From positions 105,369,837 to 105,433,836 of the forward strand of contig NC_092038.1 in the NCBI RefSeq assembly GCF_003086295.3: a stretch of DNA of 64,000 nt, given 5' to 3'. Every line of letters starts with the position of its first letter. Positions within the stretch are counted from its first letter, which is position 1. The translations under genes were made by a program, and so were the position numbers. Shown here one piece after another: positions 9,877 to 20,211 of the stretch. This DNA comes from Arachis hypogaea (Eukaryota > Streptophyta > Magnoliopsida > Fabales > Fabaceae). The notes under the pieces were generated by a model that was given only the letters and a program-made list of their open reading frames with translations, was not told where the DNA came from and made no database searches.

Positions 9877-10728
9877 ATGGACCTAAGTGGAATTGATCAG
9901 TCCAGAAGGACTCTGGGGTCATATGCTAACCCCATTACAGCTGCATATGGGAGTAGCATCTGTACACCTCCCATCAAAGCAAGCAGCTTTGAGCTAAATC
10001 CTCAACTCATTATCATAGTGCAGCAAAATTGCCAGTATTCCGGTCTTCCACAGGAAGAACCTACTGAGTTTCTGGCACAATTCTTACAAATTGCTGACAC
10101 AGTACATGATAAAGAGGTGGATCAAGATGTCTACAGACTATTACTGTTTCCATTTGCTGTAAAAGATCAAGCAAAAAGGTGGTTAAATAACCAACCTACA
10201 GCAAGCATAAAGACATGGAAACAGTTATCAGACAAATTCCTGAATCACTTTTACCCTCCCAAGAGGATGACACAGCTAAGGCTGGACATCCAAGGCTTTA
10301 AACAAGAGGATAATGAATCCCTTTATAATGCCTGGGAGAGGTATAGAGGTATGCTAAGAAAATGCCCCTCTGAAATATTTTCAGAGTCGGTACAGTTAGA
10401 CATCTTCTACTATGGGCTCACAGAAAAAGCTCAGATGTCTTTAGACCACTCAGCTGGTGGATCTATCCACATGAGGAAGACAATTGAAGAGGCTCAAGAG
10501 CTTATAGACACTATTGCTAGAAATCAATATTTGTACTCTAGCAATGAGCTCTCTCCAAAAGAGGAAGTCATGACAGTAGTCACTGATCCTAATCCTCAAG
10601 AACAGATGATTGAGCTTAATCAACAATTGCTCCGGATGACAGAACAGTTAGCAAAATTTAAAGAGATGCTCCATGAAACTAAAGTTGCTAACAAGAACAT
10701 AGAACTGCAGTTGAATCAAGCAAAATAG
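9877..10728 (+). CDS. gag: Gag polyprotein of the Athila-lineage element (283 aa to TAG)
   Basis: Forms the virus-like particle that packages element RNA in the cytoplasm. Residues about 100-175 match the retrotrans_gag (PF03732-type) pattern: AKRWLNNQP, TWKQLSDKFLNHFYPP, and an LYNAWERYRGMLRKCP segment. The C-terminal 60 residues are predicted coiled coil (ELNQQLLRMTEQLAKFKEML). No CCHC knuckle is seen, which is common in this lineage. The frame ends at TAG 10726-10728, but the same frame stays open for the next 1385 codons through pol with no ATG near the start, so gag and pol are one frame separated by a single amber codon. The start ATG is the first in frame after the leader. Confidence 0.85.
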   Translation: MDLSGIDQSRRTLGSYANPITAAYGSSICTPPIKASSFELNPQLIIIVQQNCQYSGLPQEEPTEFLAQFLQIADTVHDKEVDQDVYRLLLFPFAVKDQAKRWLNNQPTASIKTWKQLSDKFLNHFYPPKRMTQLRLDIQGFKQEDNESLYNAWERYRGMLRKCPSEIFSESVQLDIFYYGLTEKAQMSLDHSAGGSIHMRKTIEEAQELIDTIARNQYLYSSNELSPKEEVMTVVTDPNPQEQMIELNQQLLRMTEQLAKFKEMLHETKVANKNIELQLNQAK

Positions 10729-13700
10729 CAAATATCTAAACAGATAACAGAGGAATGTCAAACAGTTCAACTGAGGAGTGGGAAGACACTGAATAACACT
10801 GCTCAAAGTAGCAAAAAGCCAAACAATGAACAATTGACAGGGGATAACCAAACCACTGTTCAAAATCCCTCTGAAGACAGTAAGAGCCTAGAGAGGAATG
10901 TTATTGGCGTTCAAACGCCAGAGAGGGAAGGAAAGCTGGCGTTAAACGCCCATTCCTTCCCCAGTTCTGGCGTTCAAACGCCAGAAAAGGGGGAAAAGTT
11001 GGCGTTAAACGCCCATTTTCCACCCAATCCTGGCGTTCAGACGCCAAGGGAGGATCAGACACCTGAGAGTGCTGACAGTAATCCCTCTAAAAAGGCTTCT
11101 TCAACCACTTCTGTAAGGAATAAACCTGCAGCATCTAAGGTTGAAGAATATAAAGCTAAGATGCCTTATCCTCAAAAACTCCGCCAAGCGGAACAGGATA
11201 AGCAATTTGCCCGCTTTGCAGACTATCTAAGGACTCTTGAAATAAAGATTCCGTTTGCAGAGGCACTTGAGCAAATACCTTCTTATGCTAAGTTCATGAA
11301 AGAAATCTTAAGTCATAAGAAGGATTGGAGAGAAACTGAAAAAGTGTTTCTCACTGAAGAATGCAGTGCAGTCATTCTAAAAAGCTTACCAGAAAAGCTT
11401 CAAGATCCAGGAAGCTTTATGATACCATGCACATTAGAAGGTGCCTGCACCAAGACAGCCCTATGTGATCTTGGAGCAAGCATCAATCTAATACCTGCAT
11501 CCACTATCAGAAAGCTTGGGTTGACTAGAGAAGTCAAACCAACCCGGATATGCCTCCAACTTGCTGATGGCTCCATTAAATATCCATCAGGCATAATAGA
11601 GGATATGATTGTCAAGGTTGGGCCATTCGCCTTTTCAACTGACTTTGTGGTGCTGGAAATGGAGGAGCACAAGAGTGCAACTCTCATTCTAGGAAGACCT
11701 TTCCTAGCAACTGGACGAACTCTCATTGATGTACAGAGAGGGGAAGTAACCCTGAGATTCAATGAGGATGAGTTCAAGTTGAATGCTGTAAAAGCTATGC
11801 AGCATCCAGACACACCAAATGACTGCATGGGCGCTGACATTATTGACTCTCTGGTAGAAGAGATCAATATGACTGAAAGCCTAGAATCAGAGCTTGAGGA
11901 CATCTTCAAAGATGCTCAACTTGATCAAGAAGAATCAGTGGAAACAAAGGAATTTTCGAAAATTCCTCAGGAGGAGGATAAGCCTCCCAAACCTGAACTC
12001 AAACCACTACCACCATCCCTGAAGTATGCATTTCTGGGAGAGGGTGACACTTTTCCAGTGATTATAAGCTCTGCTTTAAATCCACAGGAAGAGGGAGCAC
12101 TGATTCAAGTGCTAAGGACACACAAGACAGCTCTTGGGTGGTCCATAAGTGATCTTAAGGGCATTAGCCCAGCTAGATGCATGCACAAGATCATGTTGGA
12201 AGATAATGCCAAACCAATGGTTCAACCACAAAGGAGGCTAAATCCGGCCATGAAGGAGGTGGTGCAGAAAGAGGTCACTAAATTACTAGAGGCTGGGATT
12301 ATTTATCCTATTTCTGATAGCCCCTGGGTGAGCCCTGTCCAAGTTGTCCCCAAAAAGGGAGGCATGACAGTGGTTCATAATGAAAAAAATGAACTGGTTC
12401 CTACAAGAACAGTCACAGGGTGGCGTATGTGTATTGACTACAGAAGGCTCAATACAGCCACCAGAAAGGATCATTTTCCTTTACCATTCATAGACCAAAT
12501 GCTAGAAAGACTAGCTGGTCATGATTACTACTGCTTTTTGGATGGCTATTCAGGTTACAACCAAATTGCAGTAGATCCTCAGGACCAAGAGAAAACAGCA
12601 TTTACTTGCCCTTCTGGCGTGTTTGCCTACAGAAGGATGCCTTTTGGTCTGTGTAATGCTCCTGCAACCTTTCAGAGATGCATGTTATCCATCTTCTCTG
12701 ATATGGTGGAGAAATTCCTGGAAGTCTTCATGGATGACTTCTCAGTATATGGAGACTCATTCAGCTCCTATCTTAACCACCTATCACTTGTCCTGAAAAG
12801 GTGCCAAGAGACTAACCTGGTTTTAAACTGGGAAAAATGTCACTTTATGGTGACTGAAGGAATTGTCCTTGGGCACAAAATTTCAAGCAGGGGGATAGAG
12901 GTGGATAAGGCAAAGGTAGAGGTAATTGAAAAATTACCACCACCTGCCAATGTTAAGGCAATCAGAAGCTTTCTGGGGCATGCAGGATTCTACAGAAGGT
13001 TTATAAAGGATTTTTCGAAAATTGCAAAACCTTTGAGTAACCTGCTAGCTGCTAACACTCCATTTGTGTTTGACACACAGTGTCTGCAGGCATTTGAGAC
13101 CCTGAAAGCTAAGCTGGTCACAGCACCAGTCATCTCTGCACCAGATTGGGCATTGCCATTTGAACTAATGTGTGATGCCAGTGACCATGCCATTGGTGCA
13201 GTGTTGGGACAGAGGCATAACAAGCTTCTGCACGTCATTTATTATGCCAGCCGTGTTCTAAATGACGCACAGAAGAATTACACAACCACAGAAAAAGAGT
13301 TACTTGCAGTGGTCTATGCCATTGACAAGTTTAGATCCTATCTAGTGGGATCCAAAGTGGTTGTGTACACTGACCATGCTGCTCTTAAATACTTACTCAC
13401 AAAGCAGGATTCAAAACCCAGACTTATAAGATGGGTATTGCTTCTGCAAGAGTTTGATATAGAAATAAGAGACAGAAAAGGGACAGAGAACCAAGTAGCG
13501 AATCATCTGTCCCGAATAGAACTAGTAGCTGGGGCGTCCCTCCCTTCTACTGAGATCTCTGAGACCTTCCCAGATGAGCAACTCTTTGCCATTCAGGAAG
13601 CTCCATGGTTTGCAGATATTGCAAACTATAAAGCTGTGAGGTTCATACCCCAGGAGTACAGCAGAGTGCAAAGAAAGAAATTAATTGCAGATGTCAAGTA

Positions 13701-14883
13701 CTACCTCTGGGATGAACCATATCTCTTTAAGAGATGTGCAGACGGAATGATCCGCAGATGTGTACCCAGAGAAGAAGCACAAAGGATCCTATGGCACTGC
13801 CATGGATCACAGTATGGAGGACATTTTGGAAGTGAGCGAACAGCCACTAAAGTCCTCCAATGTGGCTTCTACTGGCCTACTCTCTATAAAGATTCCCGAG
13901 AGTTTGTGCGTAACTGTGACAGTTGCCAAAGAGCTGGTAACTTGCCTCACGGATATGCCATGCCTCAACAAGGGATATTAGAGATAGAATTGTTTGATGT
14001 ATGGGGAATTGACTTCATGGGGCCATTCCCACCATCATACTCAAACACTTACATTCTGGTGGCAGTGGACTATGTATCTAAGTGGGTAGAAGCAATTGCT
14101 ACACCCACTAATGATACCAAGACCATGCTAAAATTCCTCCAAAAACACATCTTCAGCAGATTTGGTGTTCCCAGAGTACTAATCAGTGATGGGGGCACTC
14201 ATTTCTGCAATAGGCAGCTATACTCTGCTATGGTTAGATATGGAATTAGCCACAAAGTGGCAACTCCATATCATCCACAGACAAATGGGCAAGCTGAAGT
14301 CTCTAATAGAGAGCTAAAAAGAATCCTGGAACGGACTGTGATAGCCCGGAGAAAGGATTGGGCAAAGAGCTTGGATGATGCTCTGTGGGCATACAGAACA
14401 GCATTCAAGACTCCTATAGGAACCTCTCCATACCAACTGGTGTATGGGAAGGCCTGTCATCTGCCCGTGAAACTGGAACATAAAGCCTACTGGGCAACCA
14501 GATTTCTAAACATGGATGCTCAGTTAGCTGGTGAAAAAAGATTACTCCAGCTAAATGAGCTAGAGGAGTTCAGACTCAATGCCTTTGAGAATGCAAAAAT
14601 TTATAAGGAAAAGGCAAAGAAATGGCATGACAAGAAGTTGTCAACCAGAGTCTTTGAGCCAGGACAAAAAGTTCTGCTCTTCAACTCTAGGCTCAGACTG
14701 TTTCCAGGAAAACTTAAATCCCGGTGGAGGGGTCCGTATGTGATTACAGGAGTATCACCATATGGATATGTTGAGCTTCAGGATATTGATTCTGACAAAA
14801 AGTTCATTGTTAATGGACAGAGAATCAAGCATTATCTTGAAGGCAATTTTAAGCAGGAATGCTCAAAACTGAGACTTGAGTGA
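10729..14883 (+). CDS. pol: Pol polyprotein: protease, reverse transcriptase, RNase H, integrase
   Basis: An intact frame in phase with gag after the TAG at 10726. The first plausible ATG lies only near 11161, so expression as gag-pol is expected. Numbering from 10834 (1349 codons): residues 25-72 are encoded by the palindrome repeats (GVQTPE and LALNAH peptides). The aspartic protease shows [12 protein letters not shown] near 210, with Leu in place of the usual Ser/Thr after Asp, as in other Athila/Tat proteases. RT has [13 protein letters not shown] and the catalytic FMDDF near 632. RNase H shows [13 protein letters not shown] near 780 and [10 protein letters not shown]. The integrase HHCC finger ends in CDSCQ near 1029. 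The DDE residues lie in [15 protein letters not shown] and [16 protein letters not shown]-type module ([10 protein letters not shown]) is near 1297. Length and domain order are normal for Athila. Confidence 0.92.
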   Translation, partial: QISKQITEECQTVQLRSGKTLNNTAQSSKKPNNEQLTGDNQTTVQNPSEDSKSLERNVIGVQTPEREGKLALNAHSFPSSGVQTPEKGEKLALNAHFPPNPGVQTPREDQTPESADSNPSKKASSTTSVRNKPAASKVEEYKAKMPYPQKLRQAEQDKQFARFADYLRTLEIKIPFAEALEQIPSYAKFMKEILSHKKDWRETEKVFLTEECSAVILKSLPEKLQDPGSFMIPCTLEGACTKTALCDLGASINLIPASTIRKLGLTREVKPTRICLQLADGSIKYPSGIIEDMIVKVGPFAFSTDFVVLEMEEHKSATLILGRPFLATGRTLIDVQRGEVTLRFNEDEFKLNAVKAMQHPDTPNDCMGADIIDSLVEEINMTESLESELEDIFKDAQLDQEESVETKEFSKIPQEEDKPPKPELKPLPPSLKYAFLGEGDTFPVIISSALNPQEEGALIQVLRTHKTALGWSISDLKGISPARCMHKIMLEDNAKPMVQPQRRLNPAMKEVVQKEVTKLLEAGIIYPISDSPWVSPVQVVPKKGGMTVVHNEKNELVPTRTVTGWRMCIDYRRLNTATRKDHFPLPFIDQMLERLAGHDYYCFLDGYSGYNQIAVDPQDQEKTAFTCPSGVFAYRRMPFGLCNAPATFQRCMLSIFSDMVEKFLEVFMDDFSVYGDSFSSYLNHLSLVLKRCQETNLVLNWEKCHFMVTEGIVLGHKISSRGIEVDKAKVEVIEKLPPPANVKAIRSFLGHAGFYRRFIKDFSKIAKPLSNLLAANTPFVFDTQCLQAFETLKAKLVTAPVISAPDWALPFELMCDASDHAIGAVLGQRHNKLLHVIYYASRVLNDAQKNYTTTEKELLAVVYAIDKFRSYLVGSKVVVYTDHAALKYLLTKQDSKPRLIRWVLLLQEFDIEIRDRKGTENQVANHLSRIELVAGASLPSTEISETFPDEQLFAIQEAPWFADIANYKAVRFIPQEYSRVQRKKLIADVKYYLWDEPYLFKRCADGMIRRCVPREEAQRILWHCHGSQYGGHFGSERTATKVLQCGFYWPTLYKDSREFVRNCDSCQRAGNLPHGYAMPQQGILEIELFDVWGIDFMGPFPPSYSNTYILVAVDYVSKWVEAIATPTNDTKTMLKFLQKHIFSRFGVPRVLISDGGTHFCNRQLYSAMVRYGISHKVATPYHPQTNGQAEVSNRELKRILERTVIARRKDWAKSLDDALWAYRTAFKTPIGTSPYQLVYGKACHLPVKLEHKAYWATRFLNMDAQLAGEKRLLQLNELEEFRLNAFENAKIYKEKAKKWHDKKLSTRVFEPGQKVLLFNSRLRLFPGKLKSRWRGPYVITGVSPYGYVELQDIDSDKKFIVNGQRIKHYLEGNFKQECSKLRLE
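10906..11045 (+). repeat. Five in-frame palindromic GGCGTT-AACGCC repeats inside pol
   Basis: Copies at 10906-10919, 10938-10950, 10969-10982, 11001-11013 and 11032-11045. GGCGTTCAAACGCC-type copies are read as GVQTP and alternate with GGCGTTAAACGCC copies read as ALNAH. All keep the frame. The same palindrome forms the array at 15082-15346. Confidence 0.85.
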
Positions 14884-15081
14884 TTCTCAGTAAAGGTCCA
14901 GCTAAAGACAGTAAAGAAGCGCTTGCTGGGAGGCAACCCAGTCATTAGGAGGTTATATGATTTGTTCTTACAGAGGCAAGTATCAAAAATGAAGGAATTC
15001 ACAGAGTTACAGAAGGATTCAGCTCAAAAAGCAGAGAAAAAGAGCTTACTGGCGAAAAAAATGCCAGTAAGGGGCATTTTG

Positions 15082-15346
15082 GGCGTTAAACGCCAGAATG
15101 GGTACCATTCTAGGCGTTTAACGCCAGGAATGGTGCCATTTTGGGCGTTAAACGCCAGAATGGGCACCATTCTGGGCGTTTAACGCCAGGTGTGCAGCAT
15201 CCTGGGCGTTTAGAAAAACGCCCAGTGATAAAGGAATTCTGGCGTTTAACGCCAGCCAGGGCACCTGGCTGGGCGTTAAACGCCCAAAAGGGGCAACAAA
15301 TGGGCGTTAAACGCCAGAATGGGTGCCATTCTGGGCGTTTAACGCC
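15082..15346 (+). repeat. Array of nine GGCGTTWAACGCC palindromes between pol and ORF3
   Basis: Copies at 15082, 15113, 15144, 15175, 15205 (interrupted), 15241, 15272, 15303 and 15334. Three pairs (15082-15125, 15144-15187, 15303-15346) form identical-length 44-bp inverted repeats. In each, two palindromes in opposite sense flank AGAATGG...CCATTCT, with a variable centre (GT, GC or GT followed by A, A or G). Open frames here merely translate the repeats on either strand and are not genes. Confidence 0.85.
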
Positions 15347-15686
15347 AGAAAGGTGGGGGGACCACAATTTTGTTTTCAAATCAAATTTTTTCAAATTTTC
15401 CTTTTCTTACCCATACTTTTCTACAAAAACACATTTCAATCTCTCATCATTCACTTTCAAATCTTCAAAAATCTAAAATCATTCTTCAAATCTCTCAAAT
15501 CATTCCCAAATTTTGTTCAAAAAACTCACTCTTCTCTCAATTTCTTTCCATATCTTCTCAAATCTCCTTTCGAATTTTTCTTTTTTTTCGAAATCTCTCC
15601 TCCCCACTTTATAAATACACGTTTGGCCCCCCTCATTCCACCACACCATTCGAATTTACTCTTCCTCTCTCTCTTCTTTCCTTTCT
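15347..15686 (+). other. U/C-rich spacer upstream of ORF3
   Basis: Pyrimidine-rich, no credible gene. Open frames across it are rich in Phe, Ser and Leu. It leads to the hairpin module at 15687. Confidence 0.5.
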
Positions 15687-15722
15687 TTTGCTTGAGGACA
15701 AGCAAACCTCTAAGTTTGGTGT
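15687..15722 (+). promoter_or_regulatory. Internal hairpin plus TAAGTTTGGTGT module upstream of ORF3
   Basis: TTTGCTTG (15687-15694), AGGA (15695-15698) and CAAGCAAA (15699-15706) make a perfect 8-bp stem. CCTCTAAGTTTGGTGTGC follows. The element's 3' LTR is preceded by nearly the same arrangement (17771-17807). The ORF3 ATG lies 38 bases downstream at 15761. Confidence 0.7.
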
Positions 15723-15760
15723 GCTTTTCCGTGATCACTAAGCCAAGATTCATCAAGATC

Positions 15761-16788
15761 ATGGCTCCTAAAGGAAAACAAACCAATTCAAGAGGAAAGA
15801 AAGAGAATAATCCAAAGAATCTTTGGAATCAAGAGAAGTTCTTAACCAAAGAACATGAAGACCATTATCACAAAATAATGGGTCTGAGGTCAGTGATCCC
15901 GGAAGTAAAATTTGATCTGAAAGAAGATGAGTATCCGGGGATCCAAGAGCAAATTCGAAACAGAGGATGGGAAGTTCTAACCAATCCTGAAATAAAGGTT
16001 GGAAGGAATATGGTTTAGGAATTCTACTCAAATATGTGGCTAACAGATAAGCAGAGAATGACTGGAACTGCTTACCATACCTACAGAACCATGGTCAGAG
16101 GGAAAGTTTTGTACTTCCAACTGGACAAAATAAGGGAAATCTTCAAATTACCTCAACTCAAGATGATCCTGAATCCTTTAATAGGAGAATGGTGAGAGCA
16201 GATAAAGGGTTGGATCAAGTTCTAGAGGAAATATGCCTCCCTGGAACTAAGTGGATAACCAATTCTAAGGGTGTCCCAAACCAACTCAAGAGGGGAGACA
16301 TCAAACCAATTGCAAGAGGTTGGCTAGACTTTATTGGGCGTTCCATATTGCCCACTAGCAACCGTTCTGAGGTCACTATCAAGAGAGCAGTGATGATTCA
16401 TTGCATTATGCTTGGAAAAGAAGTGGAGGTTCATCATGTGATTGCTTGTGAGATCTACACAATTGCAAATAAAAATTCAACTGAAGCCAAATTGGCTTAC
16501 CCAAGCTTGATCTCCTTGCTCTGTAAAGAGGCTGGGGTAAAGATGGGAGTAGATGAATTCATACCCATTGAACATCCAATCACCAAGAAGTCAATGGAAG
16601 GACAAATGCAAGACAACTCTATCAAAAGGAGGGCGCAGGAGTTCCTCCCTGAATTTCCTAAAATTGACTACTGGACCAGCCTAGAAGCATCTATCAACAA
16701 GTTGCAAGAGACTATGGAGCAACTGAAGGAAGAACAGCAGAATCAGAACTGCATGCTCTGCAAATTGCTGAAGGAACAAGAGAAGTAG
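15761..16788 (+). pseudogene. Third ORF (env-position, putative plant transposon protein type), broken by TAG and a frameshift
   Basis: ATG at 15761 opens 85 codons of a basic then mixed sequence (MAPKGKQTNSRGKK start; NRGWEVLTNPEIKVGRN near the end) before TAG at 16016-16018. The same frame continues past the TAG to about 16155; the homologous reading then moves to the frame that is open from 16189 to 16788 (199 codons, ending in a Gln/Glu-rich coiled coil). So there is one nonsense codon and one frameshift. The sequence style matches the 'putative plant transposon protein' (Transposase_32-like, from memory) ORF that occupies the env position in many legume Athila elements. I see no convincing signal peptide or transmembrane segment, so an envelope function is not supported by this copy. 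Confidence 0.65.
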
Positions 16789-17770
16789 GGGCGTGAACTC
16801 CAAGAGTTGAAACGCCAAAAGCTCTCCTCTCAAGCTGAGGGAGCATCCACTTCTCAAAATCAAGGTTGTTGAGTCCTAACTCTGTGAAAACCTCTATCAT
16901 TAGGAGCCTAGTTTAAATTTTTGTTTTCTAATTTTATTTTTTTAGTCTCATCTTATATCTATTTTTGAGTCTTGTTCTTAATTCATAATCAATAAAATTT
17001 AAAATTCATTTCTTAAAGCTATGAATGTCCTATGAATCCATCACCTCTCTTAAAAGAAAAGTGCTTTAATCACAAAAGAACAAGAAGTACAGGATTTCGA
17101 AATTTATCCTTGAAACTAGTTGAATTAGTTTGATGTGGTGACAATAATTTTTGTTTTCCGAATGAATGCTTGAACAGTGCATATGTCTCTTGAATTTGTT
17201 GTTTTGAGAATGTTAAAAATTGTTGGCTCTTGAAAGAATGAGGAAAAAGAGAACTGTTATTGAGGATCTAAAAAAATCATCTAATTGATTCTTGAAGCAA
17301 GAAAAAGCAGTGGATACAAAAAAAAATTTCGAAAAAGAAAGAAAGGAAAAGAAAGAAATAAAGTTGTGATCCAAGGCAAAAAGAGTGTGCTTAAGAACCC
17401 TGGACACCTCTAATTGGGGACTCTAGCAAAGCTGGGTCACAATCTGAAAAGGTTCACCCAATTATGTGTCTGTGGCATGTATGTATCCGGTGGTAATACT
17501 GGAAGACAGAGTGCTTTGGGCCACAGCCAAGACTCATACACTAGCTATGTTCGAGAATCATTATACTTAACTAGAAGAATCAATAACACTATCTGAGTTC
17601 TGATTTCCTATAGATGCTAATCATTCTGAACTTCAAAGGATAGAGTGAGATGCCAAAACTGTTCGAAGGCAAAAAGCTACTAGTCCCGCTCATCTAATTG
17701 GAGCTAAGTTTCCTTGATATTTTGGAGTCTATAGTATATTCTCTTCTTTTTATCCTATTTTGATTTTCAG
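16789..17770 (+). other. 3' untranslated region of the 11.5-kb element
   Basis: No ORF above 65 codons is credible. The sequence is non-coding, ends in a T-rich stretch, and leads to the hairpin at 17771. Confidence 0.55.
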
Positions 17771-17807
17771 TTGCTTGGGGACAAGCAACAATTTAAGTTT
17801 GGTGTTG
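17771..17807 (+). promoter_or_regulatory. 3' LTR-adjacent hairpin and PPT-position motif
   Basis: TTGCTTG (17771-17777), GGGA (17778-17781) and CAAGCAA (17782-17788) form a perfect 7-bp stem. CAATTTAAGTTTGGTGTTG then abuts the LTR at 17808. The tract in the PPT position is not a clean purine run, which is unusual. Confidence 0.7.
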
Positions 17808-19328
17808 TGATGAGCGGATAATTTATACGCTTTTTGGCATTGTTTTTAGTATGTTTTGGTATGATCTAGTTAGTTTTTAGTGTATTTTTATTAGTTTTTA
17901 GTTAAAATTCACTTTTTTGGACTTTACTATGAGTTTGTGTGTTTTTCTGTGATTTCAGGTATTTTCTGGCTGAAATTGAGGGTCCTGAGCAAAAATCTGA
18001 TTCAGAGACTGAAAAGGACTGCAGATGCTGTTGGATTCTGACCTCCCTGCACTCGAAGTGGATTTTCTGGAGCTACAGAAGCCCAATTGGCTCGCTCTCA
18101 ACGGCATTGGAAAGTAGACATCCTGGGCTTTCCAGAAATGTATAATAGTCCATACTTTGCCCGAGATTTGATGGCCCAAACCGGCGTGGCAAATCAGCCT
18201 CAGAATTTCCAGCGTTTAACGCTGGAACTGGCATAAAACTTGGAGTTAAACGCCCAAACTGGCATGAGAACTGGCGTTTAACTCCAGAAAACGTCTCTAC
18301 ACATAAAAGCTTCAATGCTCAGCCCAAGCACACACTAAGTGGACCCAGAAGTGGATTTTTACGTCATTTACTCATTTCTGTATACCCTAGGTTACTAGCT
18401 TACTATTAATAGGATCTTTTGACATTGTATCTGTACCTCATGACACTTTACACGTTTCTCATTGTATCTTCTACAGCATGAGTCTCTAAAACCCATGGTT
18501 GGGGGTGAGGAGCTCTGCTGTGTCTTGATGGATTAATGCAATTACTACTGTTTTTCATTCAATCATGCTTGCTTCCATTCCAAGATATTACTTGTTCTTA
18601 AACCGGATGAATGTGATGATCCGTGACAATCATCATCATTCTCAACTATGAACGTGTGCCTGACAACCACCTCCGTTCTACCTTAGATTAAGTAGATATC
18701 TCTTGGATTCTTTAACCGGAATCTTCGTGGTATAAGCTAGAACTGATGGCGGCATTCAAGAGAATCCGGAAGGTCTAAACCTTGTCTGTGGTATTCTGGG
18801 TAGGATTCAATGATTGAATGACTGTGACGAGCTTCAAACTCCTGAAGGCGGGGCGTTAGTGACAGACGCAAAAGAATCACTGGATTCTATTCCGGCCTGA
18901 TTGAGAACCGACAGATGGATAGCCGTGCCGTGACAGGGTGCGTTGAACATTTCCACTGAGAGGATGGGAGGTAGCCATTGACAACGGTGAAACCCTTGCA
19001 TACAGCTTGCCATGGAAGGAGCCTTGCGTGCTTGAAGAAGAAGACAGTAGGAAAGCAGAGATTCAGAAGATGGAGTATCTCCAAAACCTCAACCTATTCT
19101 CTATCACTGCAAAATAAGTACCTATTTCATGTTCTTTTACTTTTCACAATCAATCCTGATAATTTCTGATATCCTGACTAAGATTTACAAGATAACCATA
19201 GCTTGCTTCAAGCCGACAATCTCCGTGGGATCGACCCTTACTCACGTAAGGTATTACTTGGACGACCCAGTGCACTTGCTGGTTAGTTGTGCGGAATTGC
19301 AAAAGTGTGATTGCAATTTCGTGCACCA
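17808..19328 (+). repeat. 3' LTR of the 11.5-kb element
   Basis: 1521 bp, TGATGAGCGGATAA to GTGCACCA, followed by TSD GTGGA at 19329-19333. Confidence 0.95.
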
Positions 19329-20173
19329 GTGGATTAGTGTGTAACTTCTAAGTGTGGGGGAATTTTGGGAAACATTGGTGATGAAGGCATAAGCTTATTG
19401 TGAAAATTTTTTGGCAATTAGGTAATGCTCATGCATTTCATTAATGAAGACGTATGCATTCATAGTCCAATTTTGTAGTTCGAAAAAAAAATTGTACATA
19501 ACAAAGTATGAAATAAAGAGTAAAATAAAGGATGCATATGCCATGTTTGAAACGAAAATGCATGAGTGAGGTGAGATGAAAAAAAGAAAAGGAAATGGGT
19601 AGATAGGTTATATTGTTATGTGTATGTAGGTGATATAGGAATAGGTGGACACTCAAGCTACTCAAAGAGCTAATTCTTTAAGTCCACTTAGCCATATTTC
19701 ATCCTACCTGAACCCTAGCCCCATTACATCCCTTTAAAGACCTCATGATATTTGTTATTCATGCATTAAATACTAGTTGATTGTTAGATGACTTACAAAT
19801 CTTTGAAAAGCATGATAAAAAGAGAATTGAGTGGTTAAGCCCTAAACACTGAGCGAATTGAGTGGATACACATCCGGTGAGGGGTTCGACCGCTCAATTC
19901 TATGTTCTTACGCCTTACATTGTATCTTCTTGCAAGTTGTTTGATTGAGTAATTTTGAAAATTTCAATTCAGTTCTTTGGACATTGGTCTTAATACATGA
20001 ACTCTTTGCATTGACCCTTAAGCCTTCTTGTGATGGATTAGAATTTCATGGTTTGTTTTTACTAACTCTCATCATAGTACATGTTGGCTATTAGCCTTAG
20101 GATAGCTGCATACATTTAAATAGTATTTAGCATAAGTCATTTTCCCTTTTCATCTATCTCCTTTAAGTATGTT

Positions 20174-20211
20174 TAGCATGAGGACATGCTAGTGTTTAAG
20201 TGTGGGAAAAT
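20174..20211 (+). promoter_or_regulatory. 3' PPT of the outer element with AGGA-loop hairpin
   Basis: TAGCATG (20174-20180), AGGA (20181-20184) and CATGCTA (20185-20191) form a perfect 7-bp stem. GTGTTTAAGTGTGGGAAAAT follows and ends at the LTR start, 20212. Confidence 0.7.

Larger units (their letters stand above)
7795..19328 (+). mobile_element. Young, nearly complete Athila-lineage Ty3-gypsy retrotransposon (11,534 bp)
   Basis: Two LTRs of 1522 and 1521 bp flank PBS, leader, gag, pol (PR-RT-RH-INT), a palindrome array, a third ORF and a PPT-position motif. The 5-bp TSD GTGGA is at 7790-7794 and 19329-19333. I count about 12 substitutions and one 1-bp indel between the LTRs (about 0.8%). 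With a commonly used plant rate of 1.3e-8 per site per year this suggests roughly 0.3 million years, a coarse estimate. It inserted in the outer Athila-like element. Size, primer and the extra ORF fit the retrovirus-like Athila group; it may be the peanut FIDEL family, from memory and unverified. Confidence 0.93.

Noticed and set aside
11400..11909. Minus-strand frame of 169 codons opposite pol
   Set aside because: It lies wholly within the protease and linker region of the intact pol frame on the plus strand and has no recognisable domain.
15082..15346. CRISPR-like array
   Set aside because: The units are palindromes without unique spacers, in a plant retrotransposon.
15110..15394. Open frames on both strands across the palindrome array
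   Set aside because: They only translate the GGCGTTWAACGCC repeats (ALNA, GVKRP and RLTP peptides) in different frames. A palindromic array gives open frames on both strands without being a gene.
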